Shown piece by piece: positions 1 through 7,370 of a stretch of DNA of 64,000 nt. Made by a program: the position numbers and the translations under genes. The stretch covers positions 1 through 64,000 of the forward strand of contig JBLMWU010000161.1 in the NCBI GenBank assembly GCA_050257395.1, given 5' to 3'. Every line of letters starts with the position of its first letter. Positions within the stretch are counted from its first letter, which is position 1. This DNA comes from JAIRTY01 sp050257395 (GTDB lineage: Bacteria; Actinomycetota; Actinomycetes; Streptosporangiales; Streptosporangiaceae). The notes beneath the pieces are model-generated. The model was not told where the DNA came from. It ran no database searches and was given only the letters and a program-made list of their open reading frames with translations.

Positions 1-826
1 GCGTCACGGGCGCCGAGGCGTCGGCGGTCCGCAGCGTGAATGACGGCCGGCCGACCCGGTCCAGCGCCAGGTCGAGCACCCGCACGTCGGCGTGCTCCGC
101 CCGGCCGAAGGTCAGCACCGGCCCGTCGGTGAGCGAGCGCATTGCGGCCACCCGGGGATCGTCGGCGTTGAGGACGGCGGTGCCACCGGGCGCCAGCCCC
201 TGCACCAGCTCGCTCTTGGCCTTGGCGATGGCCTGGCGCGACCCGAACTCGCCGAGGTGAGCCTGGCCGGCGTTGAGGACGACGGCGATGTCGGGCGCGA
301 CCAGGCCGGTGAGATCGGCGATGTCGCCGACGCGGCGGGCTCCCATCTCAAGAACGAGGAACCGGGTGGCCGCGCTGGCGCGCAGCATGGTGAGCGGCAC
401 GCCGAGCTCGTTGTTGAGCGAGCCGATCGTGGCGATCGCCGGCGCGGCGGCCGAAAGCACGGCCGCCAGCAGGTCCTTGGTGCTGGTCTTGCCCTGGGAG
501 CCGGTCAGCGCGGCAACGGTCAGCCCGTCGCGCAGCCGGGCCGCGACGTGGGCGGCGAGCGCCTGCAGCGCGGCCTGGACGTCCCCGGCGACGACGGTGG
601 GCAGCGGCGTGGCCCGGGAGCCGAGCACGGCCACCGCGCCGGCCCGGCCGGCCTGGCCGGCGTGGTCGTGGCCGTCGGCGTGCTCGCCAGCGAAGGCGAC
701 GAACAGGCCGCCCGGCTCGGCCTGCCGGCCGTCGAGCACGGCCGGCGCGGTCACCGTCACGGCGCCGTCGCCCTCGACCGTCCCGCCGGCGACCGCGGCG
801 ATCTCGCGGAGGCTGAGGGGAATCAT
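1..826 (-). CDS. murF: MurF, UDP-MurNAc-tripeptide D-alanyl-D-alanine (or D-Ala-D-Lac) ligase, 3' end outside window
   Basis: Cytoplasmic Mur ligase that joins the terminal dipeptide or depsipeptide to UDP-MurNAc-tripeptide using ATP. About 275 of an expected 450 or so residues are visible. It starts with ATG at 826 (MIPLSLREIAAVAGG), has the P-loop TGSQGKTSTKD near residue 110 (Gln where many family members have Ser), then the Mur-ligase stretch SLNNELGVPLT and the LEMGARRVGDIADL segment, all typical of MurF. The gene is divergent from vanH with 158 bp between starts, and murE is not upstream of it. It is therefore either a second murF or a displaced one. Glycopeptide producers are known to carry an extra murF near vanHAX, so a role with D-Ala-D-Lac is a reasonable inference. 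Base composition matches the host background, unlike vanHAX. Confidence 0.9.
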   Translation of the reverse strand, partial: MIPLSLREIAAVAGGTVEGDGAVTVTAPAVLDGRQAEPGGLFVAFAGEHADGHDHAGQAGRAGAVAVLGSRATPLPTVVAGDVQAALQALAAHVAARLRDGLTVAALTGSQGKTSTKDLLAAVLSAAAPAIATIGSLNNELGVPLTMLRASAATRFLVLEMGARRVGDIADLTGLVAPDIAVVLNAGQAHLGEFGSRQAIAKAKSELVQGLAPGGTAVLNADDPRVAAMRSLTDGPVLTFGRAEHADVRVLDLALDRVGRPSFTLRTADASAPVT

Positions 827-928
827 GCCCAGGCGGGGCAGGGGCCGGCCAGCGGGAGCGGGCTGACGAGGGAGAGGCTGGCGGAGGCTGGTTCGCTGCA
901 GTTCACGACTCGAGTCAAGGCTGCGCAG

Positions 929-944
929 CATATCGCCGGCGTAT
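929..944. promoter_or_regulatory. Candidate VanR operator upstream of vanH
   Basis: CATATCGCCGGCGTAT lies 41-56 bp upstream of the vanH start. A 15/16 match, CATATCGCCGGCTTAT, occurs at 6306-6321 directly upstream of vanR. A weaker related copy, CATACGTGCCGGC, follows at 954-966, giving a 25-bp repeat spacing. Sharing between the two promoters a VanR-type regulator should control suggests its binding site. This is inferred from the match only. Confidence 0.5.
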
Positions 945-984
945 CGGAAACCGCATACGTGCCGGCAACAGCCCGCTGCCTTGA

Positions 985-2040
985 ATGGAGGCCATGACCC
1001 GCAGCGAACCGGCACGAACAGCGGCCCGCCGCACCCGATCGCTGGCGCCCCCGCCCTCCCCGGCCGTCCCGGCAACGGGAATCACAATCTATGGCTGCGG
1101 GCCGCACGAGGCCGTTTTGTCCCGGGAGCTGGCGCCCCGCCTCGGCGTCATGCCAACCATCACCGAGGCGGCGGTCTCTGAGGCCAACATCGAGCTGGCA
1201 TCCGGGAACCGGTGCATCAGCGTGAGCCATAAGACCCAGGTCACCATCTCCACACTTTTCGCGCTCAGCCAGGCCGGCGTGGAGTACATCTCCACAAGAA
1301 GCATCGGCTATAACCACATCAATGTGAACTACGCGGAGAGGGTCGGCATCACCGTCGGAAACGTCGCCTATTCGCCGGACAGCGTGGCTGACTACACGCT
1401 GATGCTGATGCTGATGGCGGTGCGGAATGCAAAATCCATCATCCGCCGTGCGGATATGCACGATTACAGACTGCATGATGCACACGGGAAAGAGCTGCGC
1501 GATCTGGCCATCGGGGTGATCGGCACGGGGCGCATCGGCGCAGCAGTCGTGGACAGGCTGCGGGGCTTTGGCTGCCGCATACTGGCCCATGACAGCCGCC
1601 CCAAGACCGCTGCCGACTACGTTCCTCTCGATGAACTGCTGCGGCTGAGCGACATTGTAACCCTCCACACACCGCTCACCGCGAATACCCGCCATCTCCT
1701 CAGCCGCCAGCGTATCGAGGCGATGAAGCACGGCGCGTTCATCATCAACACCGGCCGCGGCTCACTTCTTGATACCGAGGCCCTTATCCGGGCGCTGGAA
1801 AGCGGCAGGCTGGGCGGTGCGGCGCTGGATGTCATCGAAGGAGAGGAAGGAATATTCTACGCCGACTGCAGAAACAAGCCCATTAAAAGCGAACCGCTGC
1901 TGCGGCTGCAGCAGCTGCCGAATGTACTCATCAGCCCGCACACCGCCTATTACACAGACCACGCCCTGAGCGACATGGTTGAGAACTCCATCATCAACTG
2001 CCTGGAATTCGAAAGGGAGAAATCAGCGTGGACAGGCTGA
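985..2040 (+). CDS. vanH: VanH, D-lactate dehydrogenase (pyruvate reductase) of vancomycin resistance
   Basis: Reduces pyruvate to D-lactate for VanA. The 351-residue protein is a D-2-hydroxyacid dehydrogenase: Rossmann motif GVIGTGRIGAAV near residue 175, catalytic Arg in NTGRGS (about 257), Glu in EGEEGIFY (about 287) and His in SPHTAYY (about 318). Stretches such as STRSIGYNHI, GNVAYSPDSVADYT and FYADCRNKPI are specific to VanH rather than other D-LDHs. The N-terminal extension MTRSEPARTAARRTRS resembles what I recall of actinomycete VanH and is absent from the enterococcal protein. ATG at 985 or 994 are both possible; a GGAGG sits between them, too close to the second. The stop overlaps vanA by 13 bp. 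GC is about 60% by eye against more than 70% in neighbours, suggesting acquisition. Expression is probably VanR-controlled. Confidence 0.95.
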   Translation: MEAMTRSEPARTAARRTRSLAPPPSPAVPATGITIYGCGPHEAVLSRELAPRLGVMPTITEAAVSEANIELASGNRCISVSHKTQVTISTLFALSQAGVEYISTRSIGYNHINVNYAERVGITVGNVAYSPDSVADYTLMLMLMAVRNAKSIIRRADMHDYRLHDAHGKELRDLAIGVIGTGRIGAAVVDRLRGFGCRILAHDSRPKTAADYVPLDELLRLSDIVTLHTPLTANTRHLLSRQRIEAMKHGAFIINTGRGSLLDTEALIRALESGRLGGAALDVIEGEEGIFYADCRNKPIKSEPLLRLQQLPNVLISPHTAYYTDHALSDMVENSIINCLEFEREKSAWTG

Positions 2041-3068
2041 AGGTCGGAATCATATTCGGGGGCTGCTCCGAAGAACATCCCGTCTCGGTCATATCGGCGC
2101 AAGAGGTCGCGAAGAACCTCGACGCCGGAAAGTATGAACCGTTCTGGATCGGGATTACGAAGAGCGGTGCCTGGAAGCTCTGTGATGGCCCTGGCGCGAG
2201 CTGGGAAAACGGGAGCTGCCGCCCGGCCGTGCTGTCACCGGACAGCAGCGTCCACGGACTGCTCGTCCTGGAGCAGGAACAATACAAGATGATCCGCCTG
2301 GATGCGGTGCTGCCCGTCCTGCACGGCAAACTCGGCGAGGATGGTGCGATGCAGGGCCTGCTGGAGCTCTCCGGCATCCCCTACGCGGGCTGCGATGTCC
2401 AGAGTTCTGCCCTGTGCATGGACAAATCCCTTGCCTACATCGTCGCCAGCAGCGCGGGAATCGCAACGCCGAATTACTTGACCGTCACAGCGGACGGGGA
2501 TATCGATCCGGGCCGGCTCATCTACCCTGTCTTTGTAAAGCCGGCCCGCTCGGGGTCATCCTTCGGCGTCAGCAAGGTATCCCGGAAAGAAGAACTGCCG
2601 GGTGCGGTGGAAACCGCACGGCGGTACGACACGAAAGTGCTGATCGAGGAGGCTGTCGCCGGCAGCGAGGTCGGATGCGCCATCCTGGGGAACGAGCGGG
2701 ATCTGATCGCAGGCGAGGTAGACCGGATCGCGCTCTCTCATGGCTTTTTCAGAATCCATCAGGAGAGTGAGCCCGAGAGCGGCTCCGAAAACTCAACACC
2801 GATCGTTCCCGCCGACATCCCGGCAGCGTCGCGCTCGCTCGTCCAGGAGACAGCAAAGGCCATATACCGCGCCCTGGGATGCAGGGGGCTGGCGCGGGTG
2901 GACATGTTCCTCAGGGAAGATGGGACGGTCGTCCTCAACGAGGTCAATACCCTGCCCGGCCTGACCCCCTACAGCCGTTACCCGAGAATGATGGCAGCCG
3001 CCGGGCTGCCGCTGACCGAAGTGATCGACCGGATGGTGTCGCTGGCATTGACAGGAAAACGCCGGTGA
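2028..3068 (+). CDS. vanA: VanA, D-alanine--D-lactate ligase
   Basis: ATP-grasp ligase that makes D-Ala-D-Lac, the precursor terminus that vancomycin binds poorly. The 346 residues include the N-terminal FGGCSEEHPVSV (Glu15-Glu16-His17), the HGKLGEDGAMQGL loop, ATP-grasp KPARSGSSFGV, the omega-loop region SHGFFRIHQE and the C-terminal metal site NEVNTLPG. FRIHQE and CMDKSLAYIVA distinguish D-Lac ligases of the VanA/B/M type and their actinomycete relatives from housekeeping Ddl, which has the EKY/Tyr loop. GTG start at 2028 follows a good GGGAGA Shine-Dalgarno inside the vanH end. Its stop overlaps the vanX GTG (GTGA). The EEHPVSV spelling is closer to VanB and actinomycete forms than to enterococcal VanA (EEHDVSV). 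Composition is low-GC like vanH. Confidence 0.95.
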   Translation: MDRLKVGIIFGGCSEEHPVSVISAQEVAKNLDAGKYEPFWIGITKSGAWKLCDGPGASWENGSCRPAVLSPDSSVHGLLVLEQEQYKMIRLDAVLPVLHGKLGEDGAMQGLLELSGIPYAGCDVQSSALCMDKSLAYIVASSAGIATPNYLTVTADGDIDPGRLIYPVFVKPARSGSSFGVSKVSRKEELPGAVETARRYDTKVLIEEAVAGSEVGCAILGNERDLIAGEVDRIALSHGFFRIHQESEPESGSENSTPIVPADIPAASRSLVQETAKAIYRALGCRGLARVDMFLREDGTVVLNEVNTLPGLTPYSRYPRMMAAAGLPLTEVIDRMVSLALTGKRR

Positions 3069-3673
3069 AAAACGACTTCGTCTTTGTGGACGAGTTTGCA
3101 CCCGGTATACGCTGGGACGCCAAGTACGCCACCTGGGACAATTTCACCGGCAAACCGGTGGACGGATATCTTGCAAACAGGATCGTCGGCACGAGGGCTT
3201 TGTGCGCCGCCCTGGAAAGAGCGCGGGAAAAAGCCGATTCGCTTGGCTTCGGCTTGCTCCTCTGGGACGGTTACCGGCCGCAGCGCGCCGTAGACTGTTT
3301 CTTGCGCTGGGCACAACTGCCGGAGGATGGCCGGACGAAACCGCGGCACTATCCAAATATCGACAGGCCCGCGATGTTCGAAAAAGGATACGTGGCTGCC
3401 AGGTCGGGCCACAGCCGAGGCGGCACAGTTGACCTTACGCTCTATCATCAGGCCACCGGTGAGCTTGCCGCAATGGGCGGTGATCATGACCTGATGGATC
3501 CAATCTCACATCACGGTGCAAAAGGAATTACGCAAGCCGAGACCAGGAACCGTCAACGCCTTCGTTCCATCATGGAGGCCTGCGGTTTCAGCTCATACGA
3601 CTGCGAATGGTGGCATTACACGCTGAAATACGAACCTTATCCGGACACCCATTTTGATTTTCCCATCACATAG
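3065..3673 (+). CDS. vanX: VanX, zinc D-Ala-D-Ala dipeptidase
   Basis: Hydrolyses residual D-Ala-D-Ala so that only D-Ala-D-Lac reaches MurF. The 202-residue length is standard. The zinc ligands fall exactly where VanX has them: His116 and Asp123 in SGHSRGGTVD and His184 in EWWH, with catalytic Glu181 and Arg71 (WDGYRP). The start GTG overlaps the vanA stop by 4 bp, so the three genes are translationally coupled. RWDAKYATWDNFTGKPVDGY is nearly invariant in VanX. The 3' end is GC-poor (ttttgattttcccatcaca), in sharp contrast to the next gene, and marks the right edge of the low-GC block. Only 21 bp separate its stop from that of the converging neighbour, with no clear terminator. Confidence 0.96.
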   Translation: MKNDFVFVDEFAPGIRWDAKYATWDNFTGKPVDGYLANRIVGTRALCAALERAREKADSLGFGLLLWDGYRPQRAVDCFLRWAQLPEDGRTKPRHYPNIDRPAMFEKGYVAARSGHSRGGTVDLTLYHQATGELAAMGGDHDLMDPISHHGAKGITQAETRNRQRLRSIMEACGFSSYDCEWWHYTLKYEPYPDTHFDFPIT

Positions 3674-3694
3674 CTGGGCCGGCCTGACACTCCA

Positions 3695-4471
3695 TCAGCC
3701 GGGCTGGCGCTCCAGGGCGTCGAGGTCGCGTTCGGCGTAGAGGCGGTGCTGCCATTCCTCGTTGAGGATGGCGCGCAGGCAGCGGCGGACCGGGAAGCTC
3801 CCCGGTTCGGGGTAACCCGGTTCGGTGACTGGCCGGGTCACGCCGGCGAGTTGCTCGTCGGTGAGGCCGGCGAGCACCGACCGGACGGTGGCCATCCGGC
3901 CGGCGCGCAGGGCCAGCACCTCGTCCAGGGACGGCCGGGCGTCGCGGTCGCGGGGAATGCTGGGCTCGTCGGGCAGTTCGTCGGCCGGCAGGTCCAGCGG
4001 GTCCCAGGGGGACGGCTGGCCCAGGATGGCGCGGTTCACCCAGGCGTCGGTGGCGAAGACCAGGTGGCGCAGCGTCTCGATGAACGACCACTCGCCGTCG
4101 ACCCGCCGGTGCAGCAGTTCCGGGTCCAGGCCGCGGGCCCGGGCCACGGTCTGCTGCCACAGCGGCTCCAGCATGTCCCAGGCTTCGCGGTACCCGGCGG
4201 CGTCGGACGGGCGCATCTTGGCCCGGCCAGGGTAACGGCGGTCGAGTTCGGCCTCCACCAGCGGCGCGACGTCGACGCCGTTGATCTTGAGGTTCCTGAT
4301 CTGGCCGCTGATGTCCATGTCCACCAGGTCCGCCCCGCGGATCGTGACGCCGGTCAGGTCGACCAGGCGGAAGCGTGCGCCGGTGAGGTCGACGCCGTGG
4401 AAGTCGGCACCGGTCAGGTAGACGTCCTCGAACCGGGCGCCGGACAGGTCCTTGTGGGTGAAGTCAGTCAC
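3695..4471 (-). CDS. Pentapeptide-repeat plus DinB-like (mycothiol-transferase fold) protein
   Basis: A 258-residue two-part protein. Residues 1 to about 75 are pentapeptide repeats of the A(D/N)LxG type (FTHKDLSGARFEDVYLTGADFHGVDLTGARF). The rest is a DinB_2 four-helix bundle: WSFIETLRHLVFATDAWVNRAIL and a late ILNEEWQH offer the expected metal ligands, His about 144 and the EEWQH His. Such fusions are common in actinobacteria; a thiol-transferase or metal-dependent role is usual for DinB folds, but the substrate is unknown. GTG at 4471 was chosen because upstream residues are not conserved-looking. It lies between vanX and vanS on the same strand as vanSR, 22 bp downstream of vanS, so it is probably transcribed with vanRS. 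Confidence 0.75.
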   Translation of the reverse strand: MTDFTHKDLSGARFEDVYLTGADFHGVDLTGARFRLVDLTGVTIRGADLVDMDISGQIRNLKINGVDVAPLVEAELDRRYPGRAKMRPSDAAGYREAWDMLEPLWQQTVARARGLDPELLHRRVDGEWSFIETLRHLVFATDAWVNRAILGQPSPWDPLDLPADELPDEPSIPRDRDARPSLDEVLALRAGRMATVRSVLAGLTDEQLAGVTRPVTEPGYPEPGSFPVRRCLRAILNEEWQHRLYAERDLDALERQPG

Positions 4472-4493
4472 CCATGCAGCTTGCCACCGATCG

Positions 4494-5594
4494 TCATCTG
4501 CCAGTGTGCGGTGGCGTGGCGGGTAGCTGCACCGTGACGCAGAGCCCCCCAGCGGCGCGGGGTGTGAGGGTGAGGGTTCCGTCGTGTGCCTGGGTGATGC
4601 TCTTGACGATTGCCAGGCCGAGGCCGACACCCGCGTGGTCGGTGCGTATGCGTTCGGTGCCGCGCTGGAACGGTTCGGTGAGCGCCGAGACCAGCTGCGG
4701 AGCGAGCCTGTCGCCGGTGTTCTCGACCGTGAGCATGACGGCCCCGGGGCGGATGGCGGTGCTGACCTGCACGGCGCCGTGTTCAGGGAGGTTGTGGACG
4801 ATCGCGTTGTGCAGGAGGTTCGTGGTCAGCTGCAGCAGGAGCGCGTGTGAGCCGATGGTGGGGGTGATGTCCCCGGAGGTCTCGATGGTGACGCCGTGCT
4901 TTTCTGCGAGGGGGAGGAGCGTTTCGGTGGCTTCTTCCGCCATGAGGGACAGGTCGACGTGTTCCCGGGTGAACGATCGCTGGTCGGCGCGGCTGAGCAG
5001 CAGCAACGCCTCGGTGAGGTCGATCGCCCGGGCGTTGACGTCGCGGAGGCGTTCGACAAGTTCGCCGCTGTCGCGGTACGGATCGCTGCGGGCGACGTCG
5101 AGAAGACTCTGCGTGATCGCCAGTGGGGTACGCAGTTCGTGGGAGGCGTTGGCCGCGAACCTCCGCTGCTCGGCGACATGCGCCTCGAGCCGCGCAAGCA
5201 TGCCGTCGAAGGCATCGGCGAGTTCACGGAACTCATCCCTGCGGCCCGGCAGCCGGATCCGGTGCGACAGCGATCCGTTCGCGGCCATGCGGGTGGCGTC
5301 CGTGATGCGAGCCAGCGGGGCGAGCATCCGGCCGGCCAGAAGCCACCCTCCCAGCAGCCCGAATACCAGCAGGAACGCCAGCACGATTGCCGCGGCCAGA
5401 CGAAAATCGCCCAGGAAAAAGGCAATGAGCAGTGACCGGCTCTGACGGCCAGAGGGACCGGGGGGACCGGGGTGCACAAGACGCGGGAGGAACACCTTCA
5501 GGGCGACGAGCAGCACGGCACCTGCGAGCACGACGAACCCGGCGTAGCTGAGGGTGAGTTTGAGGCGAACACTCAAACCAGGCGGCCTACCCAC
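4494..5594 (-). CDS. vanS: VanS-type sensor histidine kinase
   Basis: Membrane sensor kinase of 366 residues. Two transmembrane helices (about 14-37 and 66-88) flank a short proline-rich external loop (residues about 38-65). These are followed by HAMP, HisKA with phospho-acceptor His152 in NASHELRTPLAI, and HATPase_c with the N box NLLHNAIVHN and GVGLGLAIVK. The start RPPGLSVRLKLTLSYAGF and overall layout closely match what I recall of Streptomyces coelicolor VanS, which directly senses glycopeptides and regulates vanHAX with VanR. GTG start overlaps vanR by 8 bp. The assignment rests on that resemblance plus location beside vanHAX. A different envelope-stress kinase of the same subfamily remains possible. 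Confidence 0.72.
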   Translation of the reverse strand: MGRPPGLSVRLKLTLSYAGFVVLAGAVLLVALKVFLPRLVHPGPPGPSGRQSRSLLIAFFLGDFRLAAAIVLAFLLVFGLLGGWLLAGRMLAPLARITDATRMAANGSLSHRIRLPGRRDEFRELADAFDGMLARLEAHVAEQRRFAANASHELRTPLAITQSLLDVARSDPYRDSGELVERLRDVNARAIDLTEALLLLSRADQRSFTREHVDLSLMAEEATETLLPLAEKHGVTIETSGDITPTIGSHALLLQLTTNLLHNAIVHNLPEHGAVQVSTAIRPGAVMLTVENTGDRLAPQLVSALTEPFQRGTERIRTDHAGVGLGLAIVKSITQAHDGTLTLTPRAAGGLCVTVQLPATPPHTGR

Positions 5595-6282
5595 CCTTGC
5601 CTCCAGCGGTTCCGGCCCCGGGTCCGGTGTCGATCCGGTAGCCGACGCCGGGCACCGTGGCGATCAGCCAGGGTTCGCCCAGCCGTTTGCGCAGGGCTGA
5701 GACCGTGATGCGCACGGCGTTGGTGAACGGGTCGGCGTTCTCGTCCCAGGCCCGCTCCAGGAGTGTTTCGGCGCTGACGACCCCGCCTTCGGCGGCGACG
5801 AGAATGTCGAGCACGGCGAACTGCTTCCGGGTCAGCGCGACGTAGCGGCCGTCGCGGAAGACCTCGCGGCGGAACGGGTCCAGACGCAGGCCTGCCAGCT
5901 CACGCACGGGCGGCCGGTGATGGGTGCGCCTGCGGTCGAGTGCCCGGAGCCTGAGCACGAGCTCTCGCAGCTCGAACGGCTTGGTGAGGTAATCGTCTGC
6001 GCCGAGCCCGAACCCGGAGGCCTTGTCGTCGATCCGGTCGGCGGCGGTGAGCATCAGGATCGGCATGCCGCTGCCGGAAGCGACGATGCCTTCGGCGATC
6101 TCGTCACCGGAGGGCCCGGGAATGTCGCGGTCGAGGACGGCGATGTCGTAGGCGTTGATGCTCAGCAGCTCCAGAGCGGCGTCGCCGTCACCGGCGATGT
6201 CGGCCGCGATCGCTTCCAGGCGCAGCCCGTCGCGGATGGCCTCTGCCATGTAGGGCTCATCCTCGACGATCAGCACACGCAT
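5587..6282 (-). CDS. vanR: VanR-type response regulator (OmpR/PhoB family)
   Basis: DNA-binding partner of the adjacent kinase, 231 residues. The receiver domain has acidic pocket ED (residues 7-8), phospho-acceptor Asp51 in VLDRDIPGP, Thr79 and Lys101 (LTKPF). The C-terminal winged helix (about 125-220) contains ALTRKQFAVL and ENADPFTNAVRITVSALRKRLG. The sequence strongly resembles streptomycete VanR. Start ATG at 6282 was preferred over an upstream in-frame one because response regulators begin at MRVLIVEDEP. A copy of the motif found upstream of vanH lies 24-39 bp upstream of this start, consistent with autoregulation. It overlaps vanS, so both form one transcript. Confidence 0.75.
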   Translation of the reverse strand: MRVLIVEDEPYMAEAIRDGLRLEAIAADIAGDGDAALELLSINAYDIAVLDRDIPGPSGDEIAEGIVASGSGMPILMLTAADRIDDKASGFGLGADDYLTKPFELRELVLRLRALDRRRTHHRPPVRELAGLRLDPFRREVFRDGRYVALTRKQFAVLDILVAAEGGVVSAETLLERAWDENADPFTNAVRITVSALRKRLGEPWLIATVPGVGYRIDTGPGAGTAGGKGG

Positions 6283-6305
6283 GCTCTCGATGCTACGAGC
6301 CAGCA

Positions 6306-6321
6306 CATATCGCCGGCTTAT
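6306..6321. promoter_or_regulatory. Second copy of the candidate VanR operator, upstream of vanR
   Basis: CATATCGCCGGCTTAT differs at one base from the vanH-upstream copy at 929-944. It lies immediately upstream of vanR, in the gap before the alpha/beta hydrolase stop at 6350. Both copies read in the same genomic direction, so relative to their genes they are inverted. The near-palindromic core CGCCGGC would tolerate that. Confidence 0.5.
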
Positions 6322-6349
6322 GCCGAGGCGCCAGGGGGTCGCCGGGGCC

Positions 6350-7270
6350 TCAGCTGTCCGCCGCCGCCGCAGGCGCCCCGGCCCGGTCCGCGACCGCCCG
6401 GACCTCGCCGGCCACCTGGGGCCACACGGCGGCGGGCAGGTCGTGGCCGACGCCGGGCAGGATGACGAGCCGGGCGCCGGGGATGGCGGCCGCGGTGCGC
6501 CGGGCGGCGGGCGGGCGGATCAGCGGGTCGGCCCCGCCGTGCAGGACCAGCGTGGGCACCCGGATGCCGGCCAGCTTCCCGCCCCGCCACTTCGCGCCGG
6601 CCTGGCGGCTCTGCGCGCCGGTGTCCCGCACCCCGCTCGCGGCGTCGCGCCCGATCCTGGCCCGGGCTTCCGCCTCGTCGAACGGGTAGCCCGGGGAGGC
6701 GATGGCCCGGGCGAGCGCGAGACCGAGGGCGATGTCGCCGTCTCGTCCCTCGGGGAACTTCATCCGCGCGAACCGGGCCACCATCCCCAGGTGGATGTAC
6801 CGGGCGCCGCCGGCGCCGCTGACGTCGCCGGGCAGGGAGGCCGAGGAGGTGATGCTGCGGACCCGGCCGGGGTGGCGAAGCGCGATGCGCTGGGCGAGCT
6901 GACCGCCCATGGAGTGCCCGAACAGGTGCGCGGACTCCCAGCCCAGCGCGTCCAGGACGGCGGCCGCGTCGTCGGTCATGTCCTCGGCGGTGTAGGCGGC
7001 CGGGCGGCGGCGCAGCACCGCGGCGATCGGGCTGGCCCGGCCGGTGCCCGGCAGGTGCGTGGACTCCCCCGCGTCACGCTGGTCGAACGCTGCCACGTGG
7101 AAGCCGCGCCGGACGAGCTCGGTGACCAGGCCCGGCGGCCACCAGAACCGCGACACCCCCATGCCCATGATGAGCAGCAGCGGGTCACCGCCCGCCCCGC
7201 CCAGGTCCTCATAGGCGAGGCGGACCTCGCCGTTGCGGGCGTACCGCGTGCCGCCACCTTCAGGGTTCAC
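6350..7270 (-). CDS. Alpha/beta hydrolase
   Basis: Cytoplasmic alpha/beta-hydrolase fold enzyme of about 306 residues. The nucleophile elbow GHSMGG lies near residue 120, an oxyanion-hole region is MGMGVSRFWW, the acid is probably in LHGGADPLI and the base His in GVGHDLP near the C-terminus. It resembles the esterase/haloalkane-hydrolase-like group found widely in actinobacteria; the substrate cannot be told. GTG at 7270 is preferred because GGGGAGG lies 5 bp before it. Upstream in-frame ATGs at 7294 and 7336 would put the operator palindrome inside the coding region. Its promoter contains a perfect long inverted repeat, so it is likely repressed by a regulator encoded elsewhere. Confidence 0.8.
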   Translation of the reverse strand: MNPEGGGTRYARNGEVRLAYEDLGGAGGDPLLLIMGMGVSRFWWPPGLVTELVRRGFHVAAFDQRDAGESTHLPGTGRASPIAAVLRRRPAAYTAEDMTDDAAAVLDALGWESAHLFGHSMGGQLAQRIALRHPGRVRSITSSASLPGDVSGAGGARYIHLGMVARFARMKFPEGRDGDIALGLALARAIASPGYPFDEAEARARIGRDAASGVRDTGAQSRQAGAKWRGGKLAGIRVPTLVLHGGADPLIRPPAARRTAAAIPGARLVILPGVGHDLPAAVWPQVAGEVRAVADRAGAPAAAADS

Positions 7271-7290
7271 TGGGACCTCCCCGTTCGCGT

Positions 7291-7330
7291 ACATCGTTCG
7301 CAAATAATTGTACTCGTTCACGAACGATGT
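7291..7330. promoter_or_regulatory. Operator-like inverted repeats upstream of the alpha/beta hydrolase
   Basis: Perfect 10-bp arms ACATCGTTCG (7291-7300) and CGAACGATGT (7321-7330) flank an AT-rich spacer. A second palindrome TCGTTC-AC-GAACGA sits at 7314-7327, overlapping the right arm. Nested half-sites of this kind are typical of TetR-family operators. No TetR gene is adjacent. Confidence 0.6.
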
Positions 7331-7370
7331 TCGCAAAATCGGGCGCCGGGCGGCTGCGGCGGTGGGCCGG

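Noticed and set aside
907..916. GACTCGAGTC palindrome upstream of vanH
   Set aside because: A lone 10-bp palindrome containing a XhoI-like core; not repeated at vanR, so weaker than the shared motif at 929-944.
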